Part shown: one piece after another, positions 31,936 through 42,397 of the stretch
How positions within the stretch are numbered: position 1 is the first letter of the stretch
Layout: the number at the start of each line of letters is the position of its first letter
Source of the DNA: Parietichytrium sp. I65-24A
Lineage: Eukaryota; Sar; Bigyra; Thraustochytrida; Thraustochytriidae
Assembly: GCA_012862575.1 (NCBI GenBank)
Contig: BLSF01000001.1
Location: forward strand, 930,001-994,000
Direction of reading: 5' to 3'
DNA length: 64,000 nucleotides
Program-made: the position numbers and the translations under genes
The notes under the pieces: generated by a model
What the model was told of the DNA's origin: nothing
Databases searched by the model: none
The model's input: only the letters and a program-made list of their open reading frames with translations

Positions 31936-33435
31936 ATGGCCGCGGGAAAGCAAAAGGCCGCAGGGACAAAGGCTGTCAAGAAAACGGAGAGCAAGGATGC
32001 AGGAACGAGCTGGAAGACGATGCTGCTCCTCGCCGCCGCAACGGCTGGAGTGCCGATGGCGGCCATCACGTATGAGAAAATGAATGCCGGCGCGAGCGCA
32101 GCCGTGGCGCCTCGAGTGTTTGAGACAGTGGAACCGGCTGACCCCAAGTGGGCAGTGCCAGCATGGATGCATGTCGACGGCAAAGCCAAGACTATTGACT
32201 TCGCGGACCTGACTGAGCTGGACGAGCGCGTACCATTGGTGATCAAGAACTCGCCAGTAAAAACCTGGGAGGCGATCGGCAAATGGACGCCAGAGTACAT
32301 CACCAAGCAGGTTCCCATCCTGAAGAGAGTTCGTCTAACAAAGGACAACAACACCCTATTCGTTTACGAGGATAACGAGAGGCTGTTCCGAAAATGGGAT
32401 GAGTCTGGCGAGTACGTGCCGCTCACCAATTACGAGCGCGCAAACATGACCTCGGAAGAGTTTTTCAGCTCGGACAAGTCCAAGTATTACTCTCACGAGT
32501 TTCAAACGTTTTTGGAAGACAAACTGGATCAGGATGTGAATCCTAGACGTTTTATGACCATCATCGAGGATGAGAAGAACGTCGGTACTGCTGCAGACTA
32601 CTCTACCAACTTTTGGATGGGAAAGGTCGGTATCGTTGCTGGGTTGCACTACGACATGACCCACAACATGTTTGCCCAAGTGAGTGGGTGCAAGAGATTT
32701 ATGTTGGTGGAACCTTCGGAGATGACTCGCGCCAAAGTATATCCTCGCGATCATCCTCATGACAGGCAATCCCAGCTTGAGCTGGAGCAAGTCGGAAACA
32801 AGCTTGATCGCCCACTGCAGGCCGTCGTCGCGGACCTTGGCCCGGGAGACTTGCTCTATCTGCCGCCAATGTTTGGGCACCGGGTTGCCGCGTTCGAGTG
32901 CAATGGCCAAGAGTTTTCGATGAGCCTCAATAGCTGGAGCAAAAGCATCGCAAAGGATGTCGCCGCCGCAAGCACAGCAATCGAAAACATGCCTTTGCGA
33001 TTTCGGGACTTGACGAAGGGGGAGCACGGCAAGGTGGCTCAGTCACTTGGTATGTACTTGAATCACATCATTAAAGCTCTCCTCCCTGACGAAACCCCGC
33101 AGAACGTGGTCGCAGAACTCATCAGGGAGCGCTATGCGGCTCAGGAGTTACTCGGAACTGGGCTTGGGTGCGCTGGTTTCAATAGCTCCTTTTGCCCTGC
33201 CGCCGTCTTCGATCTTGAGGCTTTCGAGATGCGAAACACCAAATTAGCTATGGAGGTCATTGACGAAGCGGAAGAGATGGTAGCACACTTCAACGTCGGT
33301 GCATATCCTCTAGAAAAGAGCGTTGTGAAGCTCCTGCTCGGGGATGTTATTGAGCGCGTGACAACTCTTGTCGTTTCGGTTCCCAAAGTGTGCCCCTATT
33401 TGTCTTGTTTTGCAGGCTCCGCCCTGGAAAACTAA
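31936..33435 (+). CDS. Membrane-anchored JmjC/cupin-8 Fe(II)/2-oxoglutarate oxygenase
   Basis: 499 aa. A Lys-rich N-terminus is followed by one hydrophobic helix (about 28-45), so the protein is probably a type II membrane protein with the catalytic domain in the ER or Golgi lumen. The cupin-8/JmjC core spans about 80-350. The metal triad is intact: H238-x-D240 in GLHYDMTHN and H315 in GDLLYLPPMFGHRV; K253 in GCKRFMLVEP is placed to bind 2-oxoglutarate. By family knowledge these enzymes hydroxylate or demethylate proteins, small molecules or RNA (FIH, KDM8, TYW5-like); the substrate here is unknown. The C-terminal 150 residues are helical and not recognised. Start chosen at the first ATG after the purine-rich leader. 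Divergent 3' end faces the ADF-H/villin gene. Confidence 0.85.
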   Translation: MAAGKQKAAGTKAVKKTESKDAGTSWKTMLLLAAATAGVPMAAITYEKMNAGASAAVAPRVFETVEPADPKWAVPAWMHVDGKAKTIDFADLTELDERVPLVIKNSPVKTWEAIGKWTPEYITKQVPILKRVRLTKDNNTLFVYEDNERLFRKWDESGEYVPLTNYERANMTSEEFFSSDKSKYYSHEFQTFLEDKLDQDVNPRRFMTIIEDEKNVGTAADYSTNFWMGKVGIVAGLHYDMTHNMFAQVSGCKRFMLVEPSEMTRAKVYPRDHPHDRQSQLELEQVGNKLDRPLQAVVADLGPGDLLYLPPMFGHRVAAFECNGQEFSMSLNSWSKSIAKDVAAASTAIENMPLRFRDLTKGEHGKVAQSLGMYLNHIIKALLPDETPQNVVAELIRERYAAQELLGTGLGCAGFNSSFCPAAVFDLEAFEMRNTKLAMEVIDEAEEMVAHFNVGAYPLEKSVVKLLLGDVIERVTTLVVSVPKVCPYLSCFAGSALEN

Positions 33436-33934
33436 GCTGGGTGGCTTGCCAATTATGTGTATCATTTTTATCTTATCGTCACAAGTCTTTCATTTTCATC
33501 TTATCGTCACAAGTCTTTCTTTAACGGCAATTACATAACACTTTGATCGTTCGCAATCTTCTTTACTGTTTGCTGTTTTTCCATGAACAAATGGAGCAAA
33601 CCTCGTTTTTCAGAATTCGCAAGGAGAAGCTGCTGGTGAGTGCGAAGGTTTCGCTCGCGTACAGTCGACAACTTTTGGTCGACAAGACCGTCGTACTTAT
33701 GTGATGTGGTGTCAGAGCGTTGCTTCACTAGAATTTTTTTCGCCCTATTTCATGTAGATAAAATTGCCAGTGAGAACGACGGAGAAGCGAATATAAAGTC
33801 ACAGTCTGATTTTTCATATTTAGAAAAATATGCGTAAGGAAATTACTATTGTGCAAATCCGCCCTACAACAAATATACGAGCGGTGTCTCAGAAACTGGA
33901 GAATAACTTTTAGTCAAAGCAAACAGCGGGGTGG
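33436..33934. other. Intergenic, convergent 3' flanks
   Basis: 499 bp, A/T-rich. A 20-bp segment TTCATCTTATCGTCACAAGT-like unit is present twice around 33470-33520. No gene seen. Confidence 0.6.
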
Positions 33935-35311
33935 TTAGAAGAGCTTCACATTCTTCTTGAGCATAGTCTTTCGCCACTGTGGAAGAGCCGAGAAAGCATC
34001 TTTATTCATTTTGAAGGTTCTTTCGAACTCGGGAGCAGTCATGTACATTTCCAGGTTCGAGACGTCCATGTTGTCATCATACTCGCCAAGCTGCTTCATC
34101 TTGAGCAGCTGCACGTAGGTGTACGGAAACTCGTCTGCGGACACAGCCTCAGCCGCAGCCTTCTTAGAAACGCTCTTGGCTGGGGAGCGGCGTGATGGAG
34201 ATTTAGACTTGTTCTCCGCTTCCTTTTCCTTCTCGGCGCGGCGAGCAGAACGGCGCTCGAGCTTTTGAGCCTCGTCATCTTCAGAGCGCTTGGAAGAGCT
34301 GCGCGAAGTCTTGACACTGCGGCGAGAAGAGTGTCTAGAGAGCGATTTTCTCTGCTCGACAGGTTCCTCCGTCTTTTCGGGGCGCGAGGAGCTGCGGCGA
34401 GACGACTTGCGCTTCATGATCTTTTCCTCTTCGACATCCGGCTCCTCCACTTCCTCTTCTTCCTCGGCCTGATTGGATTCTGGTACATCCTCTTCATCGG
34501 CGACATCAGAGCCTGATTCTGCAGGAGTTTCCTCGCCGCCGCCGATCTCTTCCATGGACTTGGTCAAGGCCCTAGGCATTGGGCCCTTGGACAATCCAGG
34601 AAGAGCAACGGCCGCGCCGCCGTTCAAAAAGCGCGCCAAAAAGGAGTATCCCCCAGCGCTCTCAGCGTTGTCTTGCTCGCGGCGTTCAATCTCAGCCTGG
34701 CTCAGCGGGGCAGCGACAGATTTCTGCCTAAAGTACTCTTCTTCACTGAGCTCGGAGGACTCTGTGGTATTGTATTCTTCAATGCGAACACCGGTGCAGG
34801 TGTTCACGATGGAAAGCTTGAGGCTCGCCATCGAGCTGGCGACCAACATCTTGGTTTTGGCCGGGCAACTCTCAGGGATGTACTTGATGAGGAGGACATC
34901 GCGCTTGGTGCGAAAGAGAACAAAGACGGACCTGGCAATCACAAGAGAGGCAGAGGAAAAATTAGCCATCGACGACACCTTTCAGCAACAGCACAAAACA
35001 GTCCTTCTTCCTTTCCATCACAATCAAGTAGCAACTTACGGGTTCTCATCGTCCACCTTGCGAGCGAGCCTGTCCAGCATCTCCTTCCACGACTTTTCTG
35101 CAGGCGCGGCCTTAAAGATTCTGGACCCGCTCAGCTTATCTTCGCGCACGTCCACTCTGACGCACCCGGTTTCCTCCTGGGCCTCCTTGAGCGCGGCAAG
35201 CAGCTTTTCCGAGGCCTTGATGTTGGACGAAACGTTCTTCGACAAGTCCATCATCCCTGGCAGCGCCCTGCCCAGGCTCATGATGCTCTTGCGTCTCCTG
35301 TCGAACTCCAT
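33935..35311 (-). CDS. ADF-homology (twinfilin/cofilin-like) domain fused to a villin headpiece
   Basis: Two exons, 35040-35311 and 33935-34931; the 108-bp intron 34932-35039 (GTAAGT..TTGCCAG) splits a Pro codon and joins the two halves of the ADF-H domain. 422 aa from the ATG at 35311 (an in-frame ATG at 35341 is possible). Residues about 30-165 match an ADF-H domain, nearest twinfilin: FVLFRTKRDVLLIKYIPE, CPAKTKMLVASSMASLK and the following APLSQAE. Residues about 185-355 are acidic then Arg/Ser-rich (SRRSSSRPEK, SRRSPAK) low complexity. The last 64 residues are a villin headpiece: FPYTYVQLL and then EFERTFKMNKDAFSALPQW and KTMLKKNVKLF, with the Trp and terminal KLF typical of F-actin-binding headpieces. 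It should bind actin through both ends. I know of no standard family with this order. Confidence 0.87.
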
Positions 35312-35558
35312 TTCGCCGAAAGACCAAAGACCCAAGTTCAATCAACCACAACCGAGACCACACTTGGCTTCCCGCTTCCCGCTGCCGAGTGACCTCCCGA
35401 AAAGAGAGCAGCAGAGTCTGCTTCGCTCGCCGAAAGGTGGGCGTCCACCTGTGAGCCTTGTGCGGGACGTGACAGGCGACTGCAACTTGCTCTGTGCTTG
35501 CTTTCCACTTTGTCTCTTTGTCTCTGTCTGCTCTCCTTTGCCCCTCTGCTACTCTCTC

Positions 35559-35595
<37 letters not shown>

Positions 35596-38500
35596 TCTTC
35601 CTCTTTCTTCCTCTGTCCTCTCGTCTGACAAAGTAATTTGTTTTCGGCTGTCCTTAACGCTGCTCGTGAGTAGCACAGCGTAGACGCCAGTGTACGGCTT
35701 CTTAGTTGCTTGTGGCACTTGTGGCTCGCTTTCTGTTCTGTCTTCTTCTGAAACTTCTGAATCCTGTTCCGGTCACGGTCATGGTGTGATCATGATGGTG
35801 ACGTTAGTGTAGAAAGGCTCCTCTTCTGAACTCTGACTCTCTCACTTGCCGACTTTGTCTCAGTGAATTCGTTCTCTTGTCCACACTGACACGCTGACAT
35901 GCATAGCACTTGGCTGTGAGTAGAGAGATAGAAGACGGTCGCTGCGCTCGCATTTCTGAATTTCTGAATTTCTGCTTGCTTGCTTGCTTGCTTGTGTCGC
36001 CTGGGCACATCATCTGACTCGACTGAAGGAAGCACCGCGAGAGAGAGACGGAGAGTAGTAGTGAGAAATATTGAGAAATTGGCCAAGCTCCGCTAGTGCA
36101 GTACTCAGTACCTGCGTGAAAACCCGTCGTGAGTCCCGTCTCTCTCTCCTCTTCCTCTCTCAGAGGCTCACTGCTGTCTCTGCTTGTAGGAGGTCCAGCT
36201 AGCTCTCCCCGACAAAGAGGACAAGGAGGCGGACGACCCGGACGACCTACCCGTTGCTACGCTGTCTCCGTGGTGTCTGTCTGGTGGTGGGCGAAATGCG
36301 ATACGCAGCAGTACTCGGATACTAGTCACTAAGTCTTGTGCAAATAATTTGGCGCTTGGCTTATCTTGGCTTGGCTTTAGGTGGCTGACCATGGGACTAT
36401 TTCTTTCTCCACTCCGTGAACAAGCAAACACTACAAACACTCCGTGAACTCCGTCAAATCCAAACGCTGCTGCTGCTGCGATCTCTGAGAAAAGTATTCC
36501 AAAAAAAAGTTTGCATGGCCGCCGTTTGCTGCGTCAAGTTGTGAGAATCTGAGTCATATAACTATAGCTGGGTCTGGAAGGTTGGTATGGCTGGCTGGTT
36601 GGTCTTTTTGGTGTGGAGGCGTGTGGAGGAGACCCAGGCAAGAGTGTAGTTTTCCTTTTATTTCTTCATTCTTAATCCTTCATTCTCGGCGTCGCCCATC
36701 GTTGCCCGCTGCCAAGGTGCCAAGGTGCCATGGTCCTAGATCGTGATGCTTTCTCAGGGCGTTTAAGCTATAGCACTAGGCAATCAGTACCGTCCGCGGG
36801 GTTTGGGAACGAGGTGTGAGGTGTCGGAGCATTTGTAAATTGTTCACAGTCAATGTAGATTCAACTTTTCAATCAGACGACAAAAAAACGCACTTACTTA
36901 CGCACACTCTTTCTGCTTTGCTTGCCTCCAATGGGATCACGTTCATCTTGGCACACTTCAAGCAAAAACTATCTGACTGTATTTATAACCGCTACCACAC
37001 GGAGCATACTAGCTAGCTCTCTTCTAGCTCCCCCACTAACCCGAAGCTCCTCATAAAACTCTATGATCACTCAACTGATAGAGAGGCAGGCACACACCAT
37101 CGCCAGGAACTACGATTACATTAGCTATAACACTAATAGTCTCACTGAACGATTGACTGACTGACGGACTTCTACTGCCGCTATTGATGGCCACCGTAAA
37201 CCCACCTCAGCTTTCGCTGTGAGAATGTGAATGATGCAGAATGATGCAGACGTAGATTACCTTCTGTGATGGGCTACTAGTACTTTCCATCAACAGCGGC
37301 AGAGAGCAACAGCGACAGCGAGAGAGAGAGAGAGAGATGTGTATGCAGTCAGAAAAGTCACAGTTTTACGAAAGTTGAAAATTCAAGCTCGAATTGCCAC
37401 GAATTACTTGAGTGATCTTTGGGAAACATTTAGAAAATTTGCTTTTTTCCTTTAGCTGTGAGTACTGTGAGTTCAGAATTTAGAAGATTAATCAAAGTTC
37501 AAAGGTGCAGAGACGTGCTTGGGTGCAGCTGCGGCGCTCTCACTCATCTCACTGCCATCAGCGCCAGCGCCAAACCCCACCCCAAACGTTAAACTTTTTG
37601 TCGGAAACGCACACTTCGCGCAGAGTGAAGACCATGCATGACCGTGTAGCAGTCAACCCAGTTTTGGCCACGTGCGCCTGGTTCAGTGTTCACCTTCGCC
37701 GTACTAATGCTCTCACCTCTCACGGTTCTACTGTCCATGGCCGTCGAGTAGTTGAGTAGGCGCAAGCATGGTCAACCGGGAGTCACAAATCTCTCCTGGC
37801 GAGCCAGGCAAATCGCGTTGCTGCAACTTTGCCCCAATGGGCGGACGCCACAATGCAAGCGCCCGTCTGAGGATGTTGTCAAATTGGTCTTGTTCAACTC
37901 TTGACTGACAGAAGAAAGGCATAGTAAGCTTACTTGAACTTAGTTTGTTTCGACAGTGAATGTGACACTCGAGCCCAATGGAGGTGTGTGCTGCCCTCAA
38001 TGCTCGTCTTATGTACCATATAGTGTAAACAGTGGGACTGGGGGAGTCGAGATTTTCTCTCGATTGGCACGTGACCAAGAACAAACCCTCGTTCCATCGC
38101 GCCGCCAGCGACTCATATTTGCAGATATGCAATTACCACAATACAAAAGTTTTGCATGCGGAATTATTTCCTGGAAAGCTTTCCGAAAGATTTATTTGCA
38201 GTTTCCGATGGATTCTGTCTGCACGCGTAATTTCCAACTCCGCTTCAACACTGCCGGGGAACACGTAATTTGAACGCGAACAAAGCCATTCACGTGTACG
38301 GGCAGTGAGTAGCAACCATACGAGCCAACTTCTTCTCGGCGTTTCTTGACTCAAAAAAATGTCCAGAAGGGGAACGCGCTTGAAATGCTCTTGCTCTTCG
38401 CTTCATCACCACCACTCACTCGCATCTTTCACCAGTTGCTGGCTCTCCCCACCATTGAGAAGTGAATAACTTACTCGGCCCCATTCTAGTGGCGATTATC

Positions 38501-39107
38501 CGCCCGTTAGGGAACACAAGGTGTGCACTAGCTAGGAGCTCGACTAGCTCGAGTTGCTGTGCCTTTCCAGTTCGAGTTGCCTTTCTGTTTCCCTTCTGTT
38601 GCCCACCGAAAACGCAGCCAATGGCCACAGAGGGGTGGAGACCAGAACTTTGCAATCCGGGTGACTAAAATAGGATCCAGCTCCGTCCAGGGTTGCCGGC
38701 CTGCAACGATTTCATTGGACTTGCAGGCAGAAAAATGCATGCTGTACTTTCCCCATCAACTGCAAGTCGTTCGCGTTCACTGATGCTCTGCCACTCAGCT
38801 CCAATGTACTATGGCAATGGCTGGCGCACGAGCATGCGCTGAAGAGGATGTATACATTGTTCTATACATGCCGAGTTTTGCTCCTTCCCCTCCGTTTCTC
38901 CTAAACTCACAGTCAGCGCTGGTAAAATCAGTGGAAGCTCACACAAGCCAGCATGGGTGCGGGGCATGAGGGCCATTACTGAGTAGCAAATTGCCAACGG
39001 AGAAATAGGCGATCACCTTTTGCAATCCGGGTGCCTTTGATGGCAGTCCCCAAACGTGACGTCCAGCCTTGGAGACAGTTTTCACAGTCAAGCCCAAACG
39101 ACAAAAT
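35312..39107. other. Intergenic, 3.8 kb
   Basis: No supported gene. Contains a CT dinucleotide run at 35562-35592, a TTTCTGAA triplet and GCTT run near 35952-36000, and a GA run near 37321-37338. Minus-strand frame 37728-38132 (134 codons) lacks any domain resemblance. Confidence 0.6.
35562..35592. repeat. CT dinucleotide microsatellite
   Basis: About 15 uninterrupted CT units, 250 bp upstream of the ADF-H/villin start. Similar CT/GA runs lie near other starts in the window. Confidence 0.95.
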
Positions 39108-40100
39108 ATGCATGTGCAAGGCTTCAGCGCGGTTGCGCTTCTTGGTCTGCTCAACCATGCGAGAGCTTTGAAGGGCATTGTTGAGTCGGACTACATGACT
39201 AGCAATTGCGAGGCTGGGACCGCAATCGTGAACAAAGCTGTTTTCCCAGAGCTTCTCGAGGTTTGCATCAAATTTCAGGTGTTCTCTTCCGTTTTCGTTG
39301 AGGATTATTCGTATGCCTTGCTGCCCGTCGATGGAGGAAAAATCGAAAGGGTCGACTTCAGAGACGCCTGGTGCGGAGATCTGCTGCAGCGAGAGCAATA
39401 CGACGCGCGACTCGGCTGTGAGAACGGCAGGGGCCGCGAGGTCGTGGAGCTGGATGTTCCCAACCTCCTTGTCGGAGTGTCAGACTCTCCTGCAGGCCAG
39501 TATGATTGCTCGAGCCTCCAAGACCACAACGATCTTCTTAAACATTCTGACTGGAATGAGTTTACCCCGTTTTACCTCGTTGGGGCCCAATGCCACTCTT
39601 TGGGCAACGATCACTCCGTGCGAGTGGATGGCGATGGGGGCTTTAAACTCTTTGGTGGCACCTACTGCGAAGGTGAAGCACGCAACGAAACATGCGTGAT
39701 GGACGCCTCCTTAGACTCCTTGGTCCAAGTGCTCGACTACAGCAAATTCCAGCTAGTGTACCAACCTGTAAATGTTGCAACTTCCGCGCCGACAGGAAGT
39801 GCTGATCCTCCAAGTGTTGGTCCTCCAAGTGCTGATCCTCCAAGTGCTGATCCTCCAAGTGCTGATCCTCCAAGCGTGACCAACCGACCTACAATGGCGC
39901 CAATTGCAACTGGCAGTAACCACCCATCAACGTCACCAACAGCGGTGTCGACACTAGATCCTGATGCTCCAAACACCACCAACGCACCCTCGTTGCCGCC
40001 GACTCGCAACGTGAACTTGACTCGCGTACCTTCAGGCGCAATGGATTCTAAGGCCTCTGCTCTTTTACTTTTGAGCTTTATCGTGCTGCTCGTGGCTTAA
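39108..40100 (+). CDS. Secreted, probably GPI-anchored surface protein with SADPP repeats
   Basis: 330 aa from the ATG at 39108; upstream in-frame ATG 39069 would put 13 polar residues before the signal peptide (MHVQGFSAVALLGLLNHARA), so the later start is preferred. Residues about 22-220 form a Cys-containing globular ectodomain that I do not recognise, with spaced Cys (TSNCEAG, DAWCGD, LGCENG, QYDCSS, GAQCHS, GTYCEG, ETCVMD) suggesting disulfides. A Pro/Ser/Thr stalk follows, including five units of SADPP or SVGPP. The C-terminus is a hydrophobic tail (SALLLLSFIVLLVA) directly before the stop, preceded by small residues, as in GPI-attachment signals. A role at the cell surface is inference; no catalytic motif is visible. 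Confidence 0.75.
   Translation: MHVQGFSAVALLGLLNHARALKGIVESDYMTSNCEAGTAIVNKAVFPELLEVCIKFQVFSSVFVEDYSYALLPVDGGKIERVDFRDAWCGDLLQREQYDARLGCENGRGREVVELDVPNLLVGVSDSPAGQYDCSSLQDHNDLLKHSDWNEFTPFYLVGAQCHSLGNDHSVRVDGDGGFKLFGGTYCEGEARNETCVMDASLDSLVQVLDYSKFQLVYQPVNVATSAPTGSADPPSVGPPSADPPSADPPSADPPSVTNRPTMAPIATGSNHPSTSPTAVSTLDPDAPNTTNAPSLPPTRNVNLTRVPSGAMDSKASALLLLSFIVLLVA
39798..39872 (+). repeat. Coding 15-bp tandem repeat (SADPP units)
   Basis: Five units of AGTGCTGATCCTCCA; the second unit reads SVGPP. Located in the stalk of the surface protein, so copy number would change stalk length. Confidence 0.95.
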
Positions 40101-40258
40101 GCTTATTCTCACCGTTCCTGGTCGAATTCGATTCAACGCCGAAGCGATTCGGCCATTTCTGTCGAGCAGGGAATTGTCGCCAGATTCTTCAAAACAGGTT
40201 TTTCCTTAAAAAGAGAATAATGAATAAACATGTTGATTGTGCTTATGATCAATGAAAA

Positions 40259-41419
40259 TTAGGAGCTCTTACGCTTACCATGCTTTGCAGCGGCAAGGAC
40301 CCTTTTAGTGTTTCCCCAGTACATAAGAATTTGCGCAAGCAAAATGCCTTGGACAACAACTGACGAGATGAAGCTGCCGAGGACGATTGGGTCGTTCATC
40401 TCGCTAATTGTGGTGAAAACCCGGGCGAGTGAGCCCAAGGTCAACATCAGCTGAGTAATAAAACTTTGAGGTCCAGTGTGCTTGTTTTTCTCGTTCTCAA
40501 TGATCTGAGGAACGGTTCCACTATGAGCGATGATTGTGGAGAGAAGCGGCAGCGGCCAGAGCTGCTCAGGGCGAGTCTTGAGAGCCAACACTATCAGCCC
40601 GGCGCAAAGAGCTCCAAATCCCGCCGTCAAGCCCGCTTGAACTGGGGCTGGGGTTTTGGAGTACTTCCAGATAAGTCCAACCAAAGTCATGTCCTGCAAA
40701 AGAACCGCCAAACTGTCGCCCCAGCCGGAAAATGGGTTTTTGTTTGCTACGTGATAGACAACCACCAAGGTAAGCGAGACTACCCCAGAGTAAAACTTGG
40801 GGGCGCTTAACCCTTCTACGGTTTTACTCTCCATCACAGACACGATTTGCGGCACCTTGACTCCAAACGACGCAACGATGAGAACAATTCCAAGGACCTT
40901 GCTCACGACCGCCGGGTTGGCGTGTGCGGACAGGTATTTGACGGATCTGTCAAATGCTACGATGCTGAACAGTAGGTACACCCAAAACGTCAATGAGATA
41001 GGCTCCGTATCCGGCATCTGGCTCTTTCCGCGCTTGCTCCGCCTTTTCATCGTGGTCTTGTCAAGCCGATTCAACAGGGAAGGCTCATCCTCCCCGTCCT
41101 CCATCGCCTGCTTCAGCTCGGCAGCCTTTCGCGCCCTTGACTGCCTTCTCCGCTCGGCCTCTTCCTCGCTCATTGTTCTCCCGCTCCTGTGCGAAAACTC
41201 GTCCATATCATAATCGTCAGACATGACGATGGGCTCTTCCTCTGGCTCCGAGTGCTTTTTCTTGCTCTTCTTCTTCTTGCCCTTCCTATTGCTCAGCAAA
41301 TCCGGCCCTTTCCCGTACATGCCAAGCTCCGACCGCAGCGCCTGGCTGCGCTCATGCGAGTAAACGTCCTGTTCTCCGTGATCCATTCCTGCTAGTCCCT
41401 CCTCAAACTCGTCGTCCAT
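40259..41419 (-). CDS. MPDU1: MPDU1 (Lec35) family PQ-loop protein with long charged N-terminus
   Basis: 386 aa. The C-terminal 240 residues match mannose-P-dolichol utilization defect 1, an ER multi-span protein needed to use dolichol-P-mannose and dolichol-P-glucose in N-glycan and GPI synthesis. Both PQ-loops are present: KVPQIVSVMESKTVEGLS and TVPQIIENEKNKHTGPQS, plus SLARVFTTI and the NPFSGWGDS segment. About seven hydrophobic segments follow residue 140. The first 140 residues are an extra, highly charged region (KGKKKKSKKK, EEEAERRRQSRARK) not found in the roughly 247-residue animal protein; it should be cytosolic. Single exon; ATG at 41419 is followed by an acidic start. GPI supply fits the GPI-type surface protein next door, but this is probably coincidence. 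Confidence 0.92.
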   Translation of the reverse strand: MDDEFEEGLAGMDHGEQDVYSHERSQALRSELGMYGKGPDLLSNRKGKKKKSKKKHSEPEEEPIVMSDDYDMDEFSHRSGRTMSEEEAERRRQSRARKAAELKQAMEDGEDEPSLLNRLDKTTMKRRSKRGKSQMPDTEPISLTFWVYLLFSIVAFDRSVKYLSAHANPAVVSKVLGIVLIVASFGVKVPQIVSVMESKTVEGLSAPKFYSGVVSLTLVVVYHVANKNPFSGWGDSLAVLLQDMTLVGLIWKYSKTPAPVQAGLTAGFGALCAGLIVLALKTRPEQLWPLPLLSTIIAHSGTVPQIIENEKNKHTGPQSFITQLMLTLGSLARVFTTISEMNDPIVLGSFISSVVVQGILLAQILMYWGNTKRVLAAAKHGKRKSS

Positions 41420-42345
41420 TCCCTGCTATCCCCCAGCCTCTCCCGCCCGTCACGCCTCCCCCGAGGACACTTCGCTTGCCCACACTTGCCCACTCAGACT
41501 CGCACGCAACCCTCTCCAGGTGTGCACCCGCCAGTCTCGACCCACCAAACAAACAAACAAACAAACACACAATCAAACAAACAATCAAGCAAGCAAACAC
41601 ACACACACACACGGCCCGCGGACTCTTGCGAACTTCCGGTGCGGTGAACACGGGACACGGCCAGCTGTGGGGTCCTTCTCGCGAGGACACTGCACTGTGG
41701 TGAAAGAGTGAAAGAGTGAAAGAAACTTTTCTTCCCTTACTTTATAACTTGGCTCTCTCTCTCTCTCTATCTCTCTCTCACAGTCCTCACAGCAGGGCCT
41801 TCGTGCTCCTACTGTTCCTACTGGCTGGCAGCCTTCATTAGGACGTTTCATTAGACAACTCAATAGTCTTTTACTCTTGATAGGTTGATCTACGTGAGGC
41901 GTGCTACTCGGCAGGGTAGAAGCAATGGGGAGCACTAGGAGGGAGTGTGGAAGGACGACATAGGAGGGCTAGGACACACAGACGCACACATGGTATGCAC
42001 ACATTCATTTCACATGCACTTGCGCCAAGGAGGACTTGTTCTTCGAGGTCCCTCGAGGTTCCTCGAGGTCAAAGAAGCATTCAATTTGACAGTCAATTTT
42101 CAGATTCAGAAAAAGGATACAATGAAAGAACTGCCGGCGCCAGCAGGTTGTCTGTCTTTACGATTGCAAAATTATTATGAGTTTTACGACACAGCAACGA
42201 TGGTAATAGTGTTACGCAACTACGAAACCCACCCCGTGCGAGTACTAGCACTGTTACGGACAGAGAGTAATGTACAATAATGTACACGTGAAAATTAGCG
42301 ATCTCGCAAATTCTGTTCCTGAGGTAACCGGGATATCAGCATCCA

Positions 42346-42397
42346 CAAGTGAAGCCACGAAGTGCAGCGTAAACAAACCCTATCGGAAGGTGGGGTG
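42346..42397 (+). mobile_element. Mini interspersed element, copy B
   Basis: A 52-bp insert between perfect 8-bp direct repeats AGCATCCA at 42338-42345 and 42398-42405. Nearly identical to the copy at 8742-8794, with the same 5' start (CAAGTGAAGCC) and 3' end (GGTG). Confidence 0.75.
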
